This document shows positions 1 through 5,617 of a DNA stretch of 6,373 nt, in pieces. The notes beneath the pieces are model-generated. The model made no database searches, was not told the DNA's origin, and saw only the letters and a program-made list of their open reading frames with translations. The stretch is from assembly GCA_027364495.1 (NCBI GenBank), contig DAHXPE010000295.1, positions 1 through 6,373 on the forward strand, in the 5' to 3' direction. The position numbers were made by a program, and so were the translations under genes. Each line of letters opens with the position of its first letter. Within the stretch, counting starts at the first letter, position 1. Source of the stretch: Candidatus Heimdallarchaeota archaeon. GTDB lineage: Archaea; Asgardarchaeota; Heimdallarchaeia; Hodarchaeales; LC-3.

Positions 1-180
1 CCACTATTAGAAAAAAATAACCTTACTCATGAATCAGAACAAATAATTCAATATTACCTTACCCATGTAAAAAAACATAAAAGCATCGAAAAAGGATTTA
101 AACCTCTAATTAGTTTTTTAATGAGCAATTTGAAAAACAATGCAAATCCCAATTGCTCATTAAATTTTTTTAATGGGTAA
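1..180 (+). pseudogene. 3' piece of a helical protein gene, continues left of window
   Basis: Frame 1 is open from the first base to TAA at 178-180 and encodes about 59 residues, beginning PLLEKNNLTHESEQ. Residues 1-22 are identical to the C-terminus of the minus-strand ORF at 170-391, because that stretch lies in the inverted repeat. Beyond the repeat the plus copy continues VKKHKSIEKGFKPLISF, a plausible amphipathic helical continuation that the minus copy lacks, so this copy may hold the truer C-terminus of the family. The last residues, after about codon 43, run through a hairpin and look less protein-like. I do not recognise the family; the composition suggests an all-helical, perhaps repeat-type, protein. 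It may be a gene end or a duplicated fragment. Confidence 0.45.
117..171 (+). terminator. Hairpin with T-run inside the inverted duplication
   Basis: A perfect 14-bp stem (117-130 with 151-164, arm TTTAATGAGCAATT) encloses a 20-nt loop and is followed directly by seven T residues at 165-171 on the plus strand. This resembles an intrinsic terminator for the plus-strand partial frame, but the stem is AT-rich and the loop long. It may equally be the innermost remnant of the larger inverted duplication, which is my preferred reading. Confidence 0.3.
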
Positions 181-391
181 GGTAATATTGAATTATTTGT
201 TCTGATTCATGAGTAAGGTTATTTTTTTCTAATAGTGGTAAAACTTGATTTAAATAATTTTCGACTTCTTGAAATGAATTATTTTCTATATCTCTCAATA
301 ACCCACTATTAAACTCTCTAACTGCCTGGTAAAATTTCCCTGTATTAAACGAAGTAATAGATTTTAGAATAAATTTGTTTGAAGTTTCCAA
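170..391 (-). CDS. Unrecognised helical protein, probably truncated copy
   Basis: The 73-residue ORF starts at TTG (389-391). An AGGT motif on the minus strand about 7 nt upstream gives weak support for this start. The frame is open upstream to a TAA at 464-466, but no ATG lies there. The sequence is helical and rich in Leu, Asn and Glu, for example KFYQAVREFNSGLL and QEVENYLNQVLPLLEKN, without signal peptide or membrane segment. Its last 22 residues fall inside the inverted repeat. The stop codon is made by the first bases beyond the repeat boundary at 172/173, while the opposite-strand copy reads on past the same point. It is therefore likely a C-terminally truncated duplicate of the gene entering from the left. 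Function unknown. Confidence 0.45.
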   Translation of the reverse strand: METSNKFILKSITSFNTGKFYQAVREFNSGLLRDIENNSFQEVENYLNQVLPLLEKNNLTHESEQIIQYYLTH

Positions 392-404
392 TTCTAAACC
401 TAAT

Positions 405-445
405 AAAAAATAAAAAAGTAAATTTTTATTCTTATTTACTTTTTT
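405..445 (-). terminator. Hairpin plus T-run downstream of the microprotein ORFs
   Basis: Bases 412-423 and 434-445 form a perfect 12-bp inverted repeat (AAAAAAGTAAAT / ATTTACTTTTTT) with a 10-nt loop. On the minus strand the stem ends in TTTTTT, and a further A plus six T residues follow (405-411). It lies 32 bp past the stop of the 477-605 ORF, where a transcript from the right would end. The stem is all but one A/T pairs, so this is a weak intrinsic or U-tract terminator prediction. Confidence 0.45.
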
Positions 446-476
446 GAAAAAAGCAGATTTAGATTATTATCTTTCA

Positions 477-605
477 TTATTTTTTCATTTTTTTGTCGTC
501 AGGTCTAACCTGAGTCATTTGTTTAGCTATTTGCATAAATGGAAGGACCAATTGAGCAATTAATTTATTTCGATTCAATGATTTTTTCCAGTATATTTTC
601 CTCAT
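477..605 (-). CDS. Possible 42-aa basic microprotein
   Basis: ATG at 603-605 opens a 42-residue frame ending at TAA 477-479, with an in-frame TGA two codons upstream of the ATG. The peptide begins MRKIYWKKSLNRNKLIAQ, has a short hydrophobic helix-like centre (LIAQLVLPFMQIAKQM) and a charged, lysine-rich tail (RPDDKKMKK). This looks more protein-like than the competing plus-strand frame over the same bases. It lies 82 bp after the 688-894 gene on the same strand and just before a hairpin/T-run, consistent with a small two-gene unit. There is no clear ribosome binding site and I recognise no family. Confidence 0.35.
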   Translation of the reverse strand: MRKIYWKKSLNRNKLIAQLVLPFMQIAKQMTQVRPDDKKMKK

Positions 606-687
606 GCTTCATTAATCAATATCACGAAAGTTATGGTAGTAAAAATACAACAATTAATCTTATTATTGGGTTAAATAATTTAGACGA

Positions 688-894
688 TTAAATTGAAAAT
701 CCAATAACTCCGAACATGAGTAAAAATGATGCCATCAAAAGAATTATTGGTGTTGAAGAATTTCTATGTTTGATAAACCTGACGTGAAATCTAGCAGCAT
801 TCATAGAAAAAACGAATAGTATAATCCCGCTAAGCAGGCTGCCAACAGATAATTGAAAGATAATAATTTCCCAAGATTCTAATTCCAAAAGCAT
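688..894 (-). CDS. Small two-helix membrane protein
   Basis: The 68-residue protein starts at ATG 892-894. An in-frame TAA lies two codons upstream, so no earlier start is possible. It has two hydrophobic segments: about residues 9-31 (from IIIFQLSVGSLLSGIILFVF) and 49-67 (IILLMASFLLMFGVIGF). They are joined by a strongly basic loop, ARFHVRFIKHR, at about 33-43. By the positive-inside rule this predicts a helical hairpin with the loop in the cytoplasm and both ends outside. There is no signal peptide cleavage site, catalytic motif or cysteine. No ribosome binding site is evident at usual spacing, so translation may be leaderless or from a short leader. It lies downstream of the biotin carrier gene across a 140-bp gap and need not share its function. 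Family not recognised. Confidence 0.6.
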   Translation of the reverse strand: MLLELESWEIIIFQLSVGSLLSGIILFVFSMNAARFHVRFIKHRNSSTPIILLMASFLLMFGVIGFSI

Positions 895-937
895 TTCTTA
901 ATTAGAAATTTTTAGTAATTAATTTTACTAGCTCCCC

Positions 938-949
938 TTAAATAAATTT
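938..949 (-). promoter_or_regulatory. Possible TATA element of the microprotein unit
   Basis: On the minus strand the gap 895-1034 contains AAATTTATTTAAG about 45-55 bp before the ATG at 894, followed by GGGGAGC. An archaeal-type TATA box here would place transcription start near 915, giving a short leader. In a genome this AT-rich such matches are common by chance. Nothing else recognisable was seen in this gap apart from the T-tract at 1009-1014. Confidence 0.25.
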
Positions 950-1008
950 TTATTTTTGAAAAAATTCTAATTTTGCTTAAACGAGCCTTGCGACAAACTA
1001 TTTGTATT

Positions 1009-1014
1009 AAAAAA
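1009..1014 (-). terminator. T-tract after the biotin carrier gene
   Basis: Six consecutive T residues on the minus strand, about 20 bp beyond the stop codon of the biotin carrier gene, with no convincing stem before them. A bare U-tract can terminate transcription in archaea, so this is a candidate end point for the carboxyltransferase operon. Confidence 0.25.
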
Positions 1015-1034
1015 GTGTAGAGTTTCTTATTGAT

Positions 1035-1544
1035 TTAATTCTCATCTATAACATTATATTCTATTAATAATTGTTTATCAATTACTGGGTCTAATACCTT
1101 GACAAGGACTTTCTTCACTTCAATAGTAAAAGGTGTATGTATTTCATTCTCCATTTTCATTGCCTCCAATGATAACACTACTTTTCCTTTTCCTATTAAC
1201 GTCCCTTCTGAACATCTAATATCAACTATTTTTCCTGGCATTGGAGATAATAATTTTCCTTCTTTAAAAAATTCTTTCATTTGACTTATATTATTGTTTT
1301 TGGATGAGTTTTCAAGTTCATCATCTACAATCTCACGGAAATTAAGATTGATTAATTCATTTGCGTATTCGATAATAATGCTACCATTTTCTCGAGTTAA
1401 TTTAGCATCCTTTAATGATTCAATATCTGAAATTGGAAATCTTTGATCATCTATAAGAATGGCCAAAATTTTACCCGAATCGTTATTTTCTAATTCTACT
1501 TTATGTGTTTGGTTTCCAATTTCTAATCTAAATTTCAAATTCAC
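1035..1544 (-). CDS. Biotin carboxyl carrier protein (1.3S/AccB/MmdC type)
   Basis: A 169-residue carrier protein that would shuttle a carboxyl group on covalently bound biotin between active sites of a biotin-dependent carboxylase, decarboxylase or transcarboxylase. The C-terminal biotinyl/lipoyl-attachment domain spans about residues 97-165. It contains the entry motif LLSPMPGKI (98-106) and the biotinylation motif EAMKMEN, in which Lys130 is the expected target. The later segment VKKVLVKVLDPVIDKQLLIEY retains the hammerhead pattern, although the usual DG before it is replaced by TIE. Residues 1-75 form a beta-rich N-terminal region, joined by a polar linker (DDELENSSKNNN). The start is GTG, backed by GGAG 7 nt upstream. 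It lies 21 bp after the 5S-like gene, as the last gene of the block. No biotin ligase is in the window. Confidence 0.93.
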   Translation of the reverse strand: MNLKFRLEIGNQTHKVELENNDSGKILAILIDDQRFPISDIESLKDAKLTRENGSIIIEYANELINLNFREIVDDELENSSKNNNISQMKEFFKEGKLLSPMPGKIVDIRCSEGTLIGKGKVVLSLEAMKMENEIHTPFTIEVKKVLVKVLDPVIDKQLLIEYNVIDEN

Positions 1545-1551
1545 TCAAAAG

Positions 1552-1555
1552 CTCC
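1552..1555 (-). promoter_or_regulatory. Ribosome binding site fixing the GTG start of the biotin carrier
   Basis: GGAG on the minus strand lies 7 nt before GTG 1542-1544, ideal spacing for a Shine-Dalgarno site. It supports GTG rather than an internal ATG as the start. It lies in the 21-bp gap after the stop of the preceding gene. Confidence 0.6.
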
Positions 1556-1565
1556 ATTTTTCATT

Positions 1566-3056
1566 TTAAAACTTTCCCATTTGAAACAATCTGCTTAGGT
1601 ATCTCCATCGGAAGACACTTTGACCTTCTTGACCATTCTGAGAGATTGTTGGAAGTGTAACATCATGTCCCACCGTAGTTTGTTGTTCTACAATTGTTTT
1701 TACTATTGCAGCAAGATTTTCCTTATTTCTAAAATTAATTGATTTGGGATTTGGTAAAAATTCATGATAATAGTAATTTGCTTCTTCTGGTGATATTAAA
1801 AATGATAACTGTGTTCGTTCGTCTTTGCGATCTACATCATAAAATTTGAGTTTTTCATCTAAATTTTCATTTTCTTCGCTTGTTAGATTAAAAATCGTAC
1901 TTTTTGACTTCAGATTTTTTGTAGTTGGTATTAATTTCTTAAATTCACCATTTAAATCTTCTTTCGAATTTCCCCAATACCCTGAAATGTATTTAATCGT
2001 ATCTAATGTCTTCATACCTTTATTTGAATTTTGTAATCTAAAAATTGCTTGAGATATCATTATAGTAAGAAATGGTTCGATTAATGGAGGATTGCCTAAC
2101 TCAAACTGAATTTTTTTAATTTCAGTTATAATGGTTTGTAAAGTAAACTCTACATTAGTAAAATACTGCAAATTCTTAATTGATTCTAAAACTTCTATTG
2201 GAATATTTGGGTGTTGAATAAATGTTAATTCTCTTTCAATCTTTGACATTTCCAAGGAAGAAAATCCTGCAAAATCAGATTTAGTTTGATAATATAGATT
2301 ATAAAGCGATTCTTTTTCTTTTTTAGAATTTTTTGAATATATAAGAGTATGTATAATAGCCTCTAAAGAAGGATAACCAAATGAATTGGTAACCTGATCG
2401 AAATCAAATTCAGTTATTCCACAGCTTAATGCTTCATTTATTAAGAGAGACTGCTCAAATCTTAGATGTTTGAACGATAAATTTATTTGACTTATTTTGA
2501 TATAATCATCAATTGTTTTTTTTATTTGTGCTATTTGGCCACTTTTTAAAAAACCAAGTGGTTCTATTAAACTGATGTGAGTTATATTAGAATCATTATA
2601 TAAACTTAGTAGTTCTGTATGGTATTCTGGAAAAGAATCTAAATCTGGTCTTAAAAAAACTCCACCAATAATGTTTAACTTATATTTGTTAGCAATTTGA
2701 ATTAATTTTTTAATTTTCTCAACATCATTTAATGGATCATAAATTTTGAGAAAAAAATTATTTTTATTAACAAATTGTTGGAAAAATTTTTCTAAAACAT
2801 CTTCAGAAAATGATATTCTTTTATTTAATTGATTTCCCTTTACATCAATAATAATAGACACATTTTTTAAATTTTTTTCAATTGTATCAAGGATTTCCCA
2901 AGGATCATTATGTAACGTTTGAAAATAGAAAGGGAAATTGTTGGCATTCCACCAATTTATTCCTTGAATTGGGTTTTTTTTAACCAATTCAATCAAAGAT
3001 GATAAAGTAAAATCTTTATGAAATTCTTTAAATGTAACATCGAATAAGTTTATCAT
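1566..3056 (-). CDS. 5S/PycB/OadA-type carboxyltransferase, active-site-degenerate
   Basis: The 496-residue protein is homologous to the pyruvate/oxaloacetate carboxyltransferase subunit (transcarboxylase 5S, PycB, OadA). Recognisable segments are FDVTFKEFHKD (5-15, family TLRDxHQS), NDPWE (50-54), the stretch from VKGNQL to IYDPLND (72-111), GNPPLIEPFLTIMISQAIF (321-339) and EEANYYYHEFLP (424-435, PYC/OADA linker). The fold is kept but the catalytic residues are not. The metal-ligand Asp is Glu11, the carbamylated Lys falls at Ile164 (ISLIEPLGF against IALKDMAAL), and the ligand pair HxH is Ser194-x-Lys196 (INLSFKH against INLHCHS). The PGG(M/Q)xxN loop is also lost (HPNIPIEVL). There is no biotin domain at the C-terminus; the separate carrier follows. 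ATG is preceded by AGGG about 9 nt upstream. The gap after the 12S-like gene is 21 bp. I infer a pseudoenzyme or altered chemistry. Confidence 0.82.
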   Translation of the reverse strand: MINLFDVTFKEFHKDFTLSSLIELVKKNPIQGINWWNANNFPFYFQTLHNDPWEILDTIEKNLKNVSIIIDVKGNQLNKRISFSEDVLEKFFQQFVNKNNFFLKIYDPLNDVEKIKKLIQIANKYKLNIIGGVFLRPDLDSFPEYHTELLSLYNDSNITHISLIEPLGFLKSGQIAQIKKTIDDYIKISQINLSFKHLRFEQSLLINEALSCGITEFDFDQVTNSFGYPSLEAIIHTLIYSKNSKKEKESLYNLYYQTKSDFAGFSSLEMSKIERELTFIQHPNIPIEVLESIKNLQYFTNVEFTLQTIITEIKKIQFELGNPPLIEPFLTIMISQAIFRLQNSNKGMKTLDTIKYISGYWGNSKEDLNGEFKKLIPTTKNLKSKSTIFNLTSEENENLDEKLKFYDVDRKDERTQLSFLISPEEANYYYHEFLPNPKSINFRNKENLAAIVKTIVEQQTTVGHDVTLPTISQNGQEGQSVFRWRYLSRLFQMGKF

Positions 3057-3077
3057 TGTTTAATGCCCTGTTTTTAA

Positions 3078-4634
3078 TTACAATGGACAATTGCCATGTT
3101 TTTTGGAAGGAGGGATTTTTCTTTTGTTTCTTAAAGCCATAAGTGCACTAATCAATCTTGGACGTGTTTCACTTGGCTCAATCACATCATGAACAAACCC
3201 TTTTTTAGCTGAAATATATGGATTGGCAAATTTATCGGTATATTCATCGATCTTTTCTTTTCTAGTTGCCTCTGGATCTTTTGAATTCTCGATCTCCTTT
3301 TTAAAAATTATATTCGCAGCTCCAGAGGGTCCCATCACGGCAATTTCAGCGGTTGGCCATGCATAAACCACATCAGCTCCAATATGGATTGATGACATTA
3401 CTACGTAAGCACCGCCATACCCCTTTCTTGTGATTACTGTTATCTGAGGAACCGTAGCTTCTGCATAAGCATAAAGAATCTTAGCACCATGTCTTATAAT
3501 TCCTCCATGTTCTTGATTCACGCCTGGAAGGAATCCTGGAACATCCATAAAAGTTACTAAGGGAATGTTGAAAGCATCGCAAGTTCTAATAAAACGCGCA
3601 ACCTTATCAGAAGCATTAATATCAAAAACACCAGCCATTACTTTTGGCTGATTGGCAATTATTCCAATTGGAAAACCGTTGAGTCTGGCAAGTCCAATAA
3701 CAGCATTTTGAGCATATAAGCTCTGAACTTCAAAAAAACTTCCTAGATCGACAATGAATGAAATAACATCTTTAACATCATATGCTTTGTTTGATTCATC
3801 TGGAATAATTGTATTTAATTTTGGTTCTCTTCGATTTGGTGAATCTTCCGGTTTTCTGTATGGTGGATCCTCAATGTTATTTGAAGGTAAATATGAAAGA
3901 AGTTTTTTTATTCGATTCAATGATTCACGATCATTTTTATCATAAAAATGTGCTACACCACTTTTTGTATTATGGACATATGCTCCACCTAGATCTTCAA
4001 AGGAAACTTCTTCCCCTGTAACTGTTTTAATTACATTAGGACCAGTAATAAACATTTGGGATGTTCGATCAACCATAAACACAAAATCTGTAATAGCAGG
4101 ACTATAAACTGCACCACCTGCACAGGGTCCCATAATGGCTGAAATCTGAGGTATCACACCAGATGATTGGACATTTCTATAAAATATTTCTCCATAAGCA
4201 CCGAGTGAAGCAACACCTTCTTGGATTCTTGCTCCACCTGAATCATTTATACCAATAATTGGAGCACCAGATTGTAACGCCAAATCCATGACTTTAGAAA
4301 CCTTTGATCCAAAGGCTTCGCCTAATGATCCACCTAAAATTGTAAAATCATGAGAAAAAACGTAAACTGTTCTTCCTTCAATTGTCCCATAACCAACGAC
4401 CACTCCATCACCTAAAAATCTTTTCTTATCCATTTCAAAATCCCGTAAATCATGTTCTCGAAATGGATAAAGTTCAACGAAACTACCTTCATCTAATAAA
4501 TATTCAAGTCTTTCTCTAGCAGTTAATTTTCCTGATTTTTTATGTTGCTCTATTTTTTGAGGACCAGCACCGTCCAATGCTTTTTGTTGTAGTTGATGAA
4601 GTTCTTCGATTTTAATTTTAGTCGTTTTGTTCAA
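3078..4634 (-). CDS. Acyl-CoA carboxyltransferase (12S/PccB/MmdA type)
   Basis: A 518-residue carboxyltransferase that moves CO2 between carboxybiotin and an acyl-CoA, such as propionyl-CoA/methylmalonyl-CoA or acetyl-CoA/malonyl-CoA. Both crotonase-like halves are complete. The N-half shows TARERLEYLLDEGSF (38-52), DSGGARIQEG (131-140) and the oxyanion-hole motif GPCAGGAVYSPA (169-180). The C-half shows DVPGFLPGVNQE (364-375), GGIIRHGAK, the second oxyanion loop KGYGGAYVVM (404-413) and AWPTAEIAVMGPSGAANI. The terminus KHGNCPL is a variant of the usual KHxNxPL. Length is normal for PccB/MmdA. Residue Val411 aligns with the acyl-chain selectivity position (Asp422 of Streptomyces PccB, Ile in AccB). 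The start is TTG, supported by GAAAGGA upstream. Carboxylase, decarboxylase and transcarboxylase versions cannot be told apart from this subunit alone. Confidence 0.96.
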   Translation of the reverse strand: MNKTTKIKIEELHQLQQKALDGAGPQKIEQHKKSGKLTARERLEYLLDEGSFVELYPFREHDLRDFEMDKKRFLGDGVVVGYGTIEGRTVYVFSHDFTILGGSLGEAFGSKVSKVMDLALQSGAPIIGINDSGGARIQEGVASLGAYGEIFYRNVQSSGVIPQISAIMGPCAGGAVYSPAITDFVFMVDRTSQMFITGPNVIKTVTGEEVSFEDLGGAYVHNTKSGVAHFYDKNDRESLNRIKKLLSYLPSNNIEDPPYRKPEDSPNRREPKLNTIIPDESNKAYDVKDVISFIVDLGSFFEVQSLYAQNAVIGLARLNGFPIGIIANQPKVMAGVFDINASDKVARFIRTCDAFNIPLVTFMDVPGFLPGVNQEHGGIIRHGAKILYAYAEATVPQITVITRKGYGGAYVVMSSIHIGADVVYAWPTAEIAVMGPSGAANIIFKKEIENSKDPEATRKEKIDEYTDKFANPYISAKKGFVHDVIEPSETRPRLISALMALRNKRKIPPSKKHGNCPL

Positions 4635-4643
4635 AATTTTGCA

Positions 4644-4650
4644 TCCTTTC
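4644..4650 (-). promoter_or_regulatory. Ribosome binding site fixing the TTG start of the carboxyltransferase
   Basis: GAAAGGA on the minus strand ends 9 nt before TTG 4632-4634. An ATG overlaps the site (GGATG) but is out of frame and meets a stop after eight codons, so TTG is the likely start. A weak site-blocking effect of that ATG is conceivable. Confidence 0.6.
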
Positions 4651-4679
4651 GTAAAAGAGAATATAATTAAAAATAAAAA

Positions 4680-5159
4680 TTAGTTCTCTATTAAAATATC
4701 GATTACTTTTTGTTTACGTTTTAATTTGCAAATTAGATTTTTATTTTCTATTGAACGCAAGACAATCATATTATCTTGACCCCAAACAAGTTCAATACTT
4801 TTCCCTTTGAATGTATTTTTTACGATACTTGGTTTTCCCCGCATATAAATTGGTTCATGAACATAATCATCATCAAATCTTACTTGAAACAAAACAATGG
4901 AAGCTCCTCTGCGAACGGCTAGACTGGAATGTTCCTCAACCTCAAAGGCATTTTTGTCTTGAATCCAAGATATTCGAGTTCGAACACGTTTTGGTCCTTG
5001 TTGTTCAATGTTAAATAAGCGTATACTATTTATTAAAAAGCCTGTTTTTTTGCGATTATGCCTTTTGAACGCTTTTACAAAAAATCCTTGGAGTTTAGGA
5101 GATGTAGTCTCCACAACTGGAAGTAATTCAATTTTAGAAATTTCTTCAACAACTGTCAT
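4680..5159 (-). CDS. Unrecognised basic 159-aa protein, first gene of carboxyltransferase block
   Basis: A soluble-looking protein with no signal peptide, membrane helix or motif known to me. Its middle is rich in Lys and Arg (KAFKRHNRKKTGF at 29-41, QGPKRVRTRISW at 54-65). The second half is mostly alternating hydrophobic/polar, suggesting beta strands (GASIVLFQVRFDDDYV, KSIELVWGQDNMIVL, KVIDILIEN). ATG at 5157-5159 is preceded by AAGGATC with 7-nt spacing, a strong ribosome site. It lies just downstream of the promoter/palindrome and 45 bp ahead of the carboxyltransferase, so it is probably co-transcribed with it. By position it could be a small accessory or assembly subunit of the biotin-dependent complex, as other acyl-CoA carboxylases have small extra subunits. 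A regulator acting on the block is the main alternative. Neither is shown by sequence. Confidence 0.8.
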   Translation of the reverse strand: MTVVEEISKIELLPVVETTSPKLQGFFVKAFKRHNRKKTGFLINSIRLFNIEQQGPKRVRTRISWIQDKNAFEVEEHSSLAVRRGASIVLFQVRFDDDYVHEPIYMRGKPSIVKNTFKGKSIELVWGQDNMIVLRSIENKNLICKLKRKQKVIDILIEN

Positions 5160-5219
5160 AATTATTGATCCTTATTTTATTTTAATTATTGAAAAGAAGG
5201 AAATAATTTAAGTATATTC

Positions 5220-5246
5220 ATAACCAATGGTTATATATTATAAAAA
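5220..5246 (-). promoter_or_regulatory. Promoter with overlapping palindromic operator-like site
   Basis: Within the 98-bp gap before the 159-aa gene, the minus strand carries the TATA-like stretch TTTTTATAATATATAA (5231-5246). A perfect palindrome, ATAACCA-A-TGGTTAT (5220-5234), overlaps its downstream edge. A start site about 25 bp from the TATA centre would fall near 5210-5215, giving a leader of about 50 nt. A dimeric repressor bound at the palindrome would block promoter use. The T-rich part may also end transcription of the SCP2 gene, so the gap probably separates two transcription units. Confidence 0.5.
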
Positions 5247-5257
5247 GAGTTAATTAT

Positions 5258-5599
5258 TTAAAAAGAGGCATTAGAGACTATTTCAGAAAATTCTAAGGCA
5301 TCAATAAGGCTTCCATCAATTGCTACCTCACCAGAAACGACTGCATCAACTGGATTTATCTTACTTTTTATTATTTGACTAAAGATGGTTGATGATGTAC
5401 TGAGTTTGAAGTCATATGCTGGGTTAGAACCTGGTTGTAAAATAAAATTATTAATGTCCTTAAAATCTATAAAAAAATCTATTTCATCAATTGCTAATTG
5501 TACTATTTTTCCCCATGTTTGTAATTTGGAGATAATAATAGTATCAAGGTTTTTTAACGTAGAATTAACTAATTCAAATATGGAATCTGTGTCAGGCAT
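5258..5599 (-). CDS. SCP2 (sterol carrier protein-2)-type lipid-binding protein
   Basis: The 113-residue protein fits a single SCP2 domain, a small alpha/beta fold with a hydrophobic tunnel that binds fatty acyl chains, acyl-CoA or other lipids. The C-terminal half is typical: YDFKLSTSSTIFSQIIKSKINP (62-83) corresponds to the family pattern of a beta strand, a helix and the xLNP turn. VVSGEVAIDGSLIDALEFSEI (87-107) corresponds to the conserved SGxLxIxGDxxxAxxF end. The Asp of the usual GD is Ser here. No signal or membrane segment is seen. ATG 5597-5599 is preceded by AAAGGT about 7 nt upstream, and the gene follows the 230-codon ORF by 18 bp, so the two are surely co-transcribed. Position next to acyl-CoA chemistry suggests, but does not prove, an acyl-lipid role. 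Confidence 0.75.
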   Translation of the reverse strand: MPDTDSIFELVNSTLKNLDTIIISKLQTWGKIVQLAIDEIDFFIDFKDINNFILQPGSNPAYDFKLSTSSTIFSQIIKSKINPVDAVVSGEVAIDGSLIDALEFSEIVSNASF

Positions 5600-5617
5600 A
5601 AGTTTTACCTTTAAAAT

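Larger units (their letters stand above)
1..238. repeat. Inverted duplication, 66-bp perfect arms, cut by window edge
   Basis: Bases 1-66 are the exact reverse complement of 173-238, with no mismatch over 66 bp, and the match runs to the window edge, so the arm may be longer. It stops at the pair 67/172. Inside the 106-bp spacer is a second perfect inverted repeat, 117-130 against 151-164. Taken together, the right arm looks like the left arm with about 42 bp removed between the two matching blocks, so the fold centre would be near 140. The arms are coding-like: both encode the same peptide, LPLLEKNNLTHESEQ followed by IIQYYLTH, on opposite strands. This could be a genuine recent inverted duplication or a fold-back amplification or assembly chimera; the sequence alone cannot separate these. 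Confidence 0.9.

Noticed and set aside
1..238. Insertion sequence end or CRISPR element
   Set aside because: There is no transposase, target duplication or repeated spacer-sized array; the repeat is a single coding-like inverted copy.
499..513. TCAGGT-CTA-ACCTGA inverted repeat as an operator
   Set aside because: It is only a 6-bp stem, lies inside the possible 42-aa ORF, and is not placed next to a promoter.
539..691. Plus-strand 50-codon ORF (begins MEGPIEQLIYFDS) overlapping the end of the membrane protein gene
   Set aside because: It has no ribosome site, overlaps a more protein-like minus-strand frame (477-605), and its length is within what chance allows. Not excluded outright.
1035..3056. 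Oxaloacetate or methylmalonyl-CoA decarboxylase sodium pump
   Set aside because: No membrane beta subunit (OadB/MmdB) or gamma subunit is present; the 68-aa two-helix protein does not resemble OadG, which has one helix and a metal-binding tail.
3754..5211. Several plus-strand ORFs of 60-70 codons over the carboxyltransferase and 159-aa genes
   Set aside because: They are antisense shadows of strongly supported genes, with no starts or motifs of their own.
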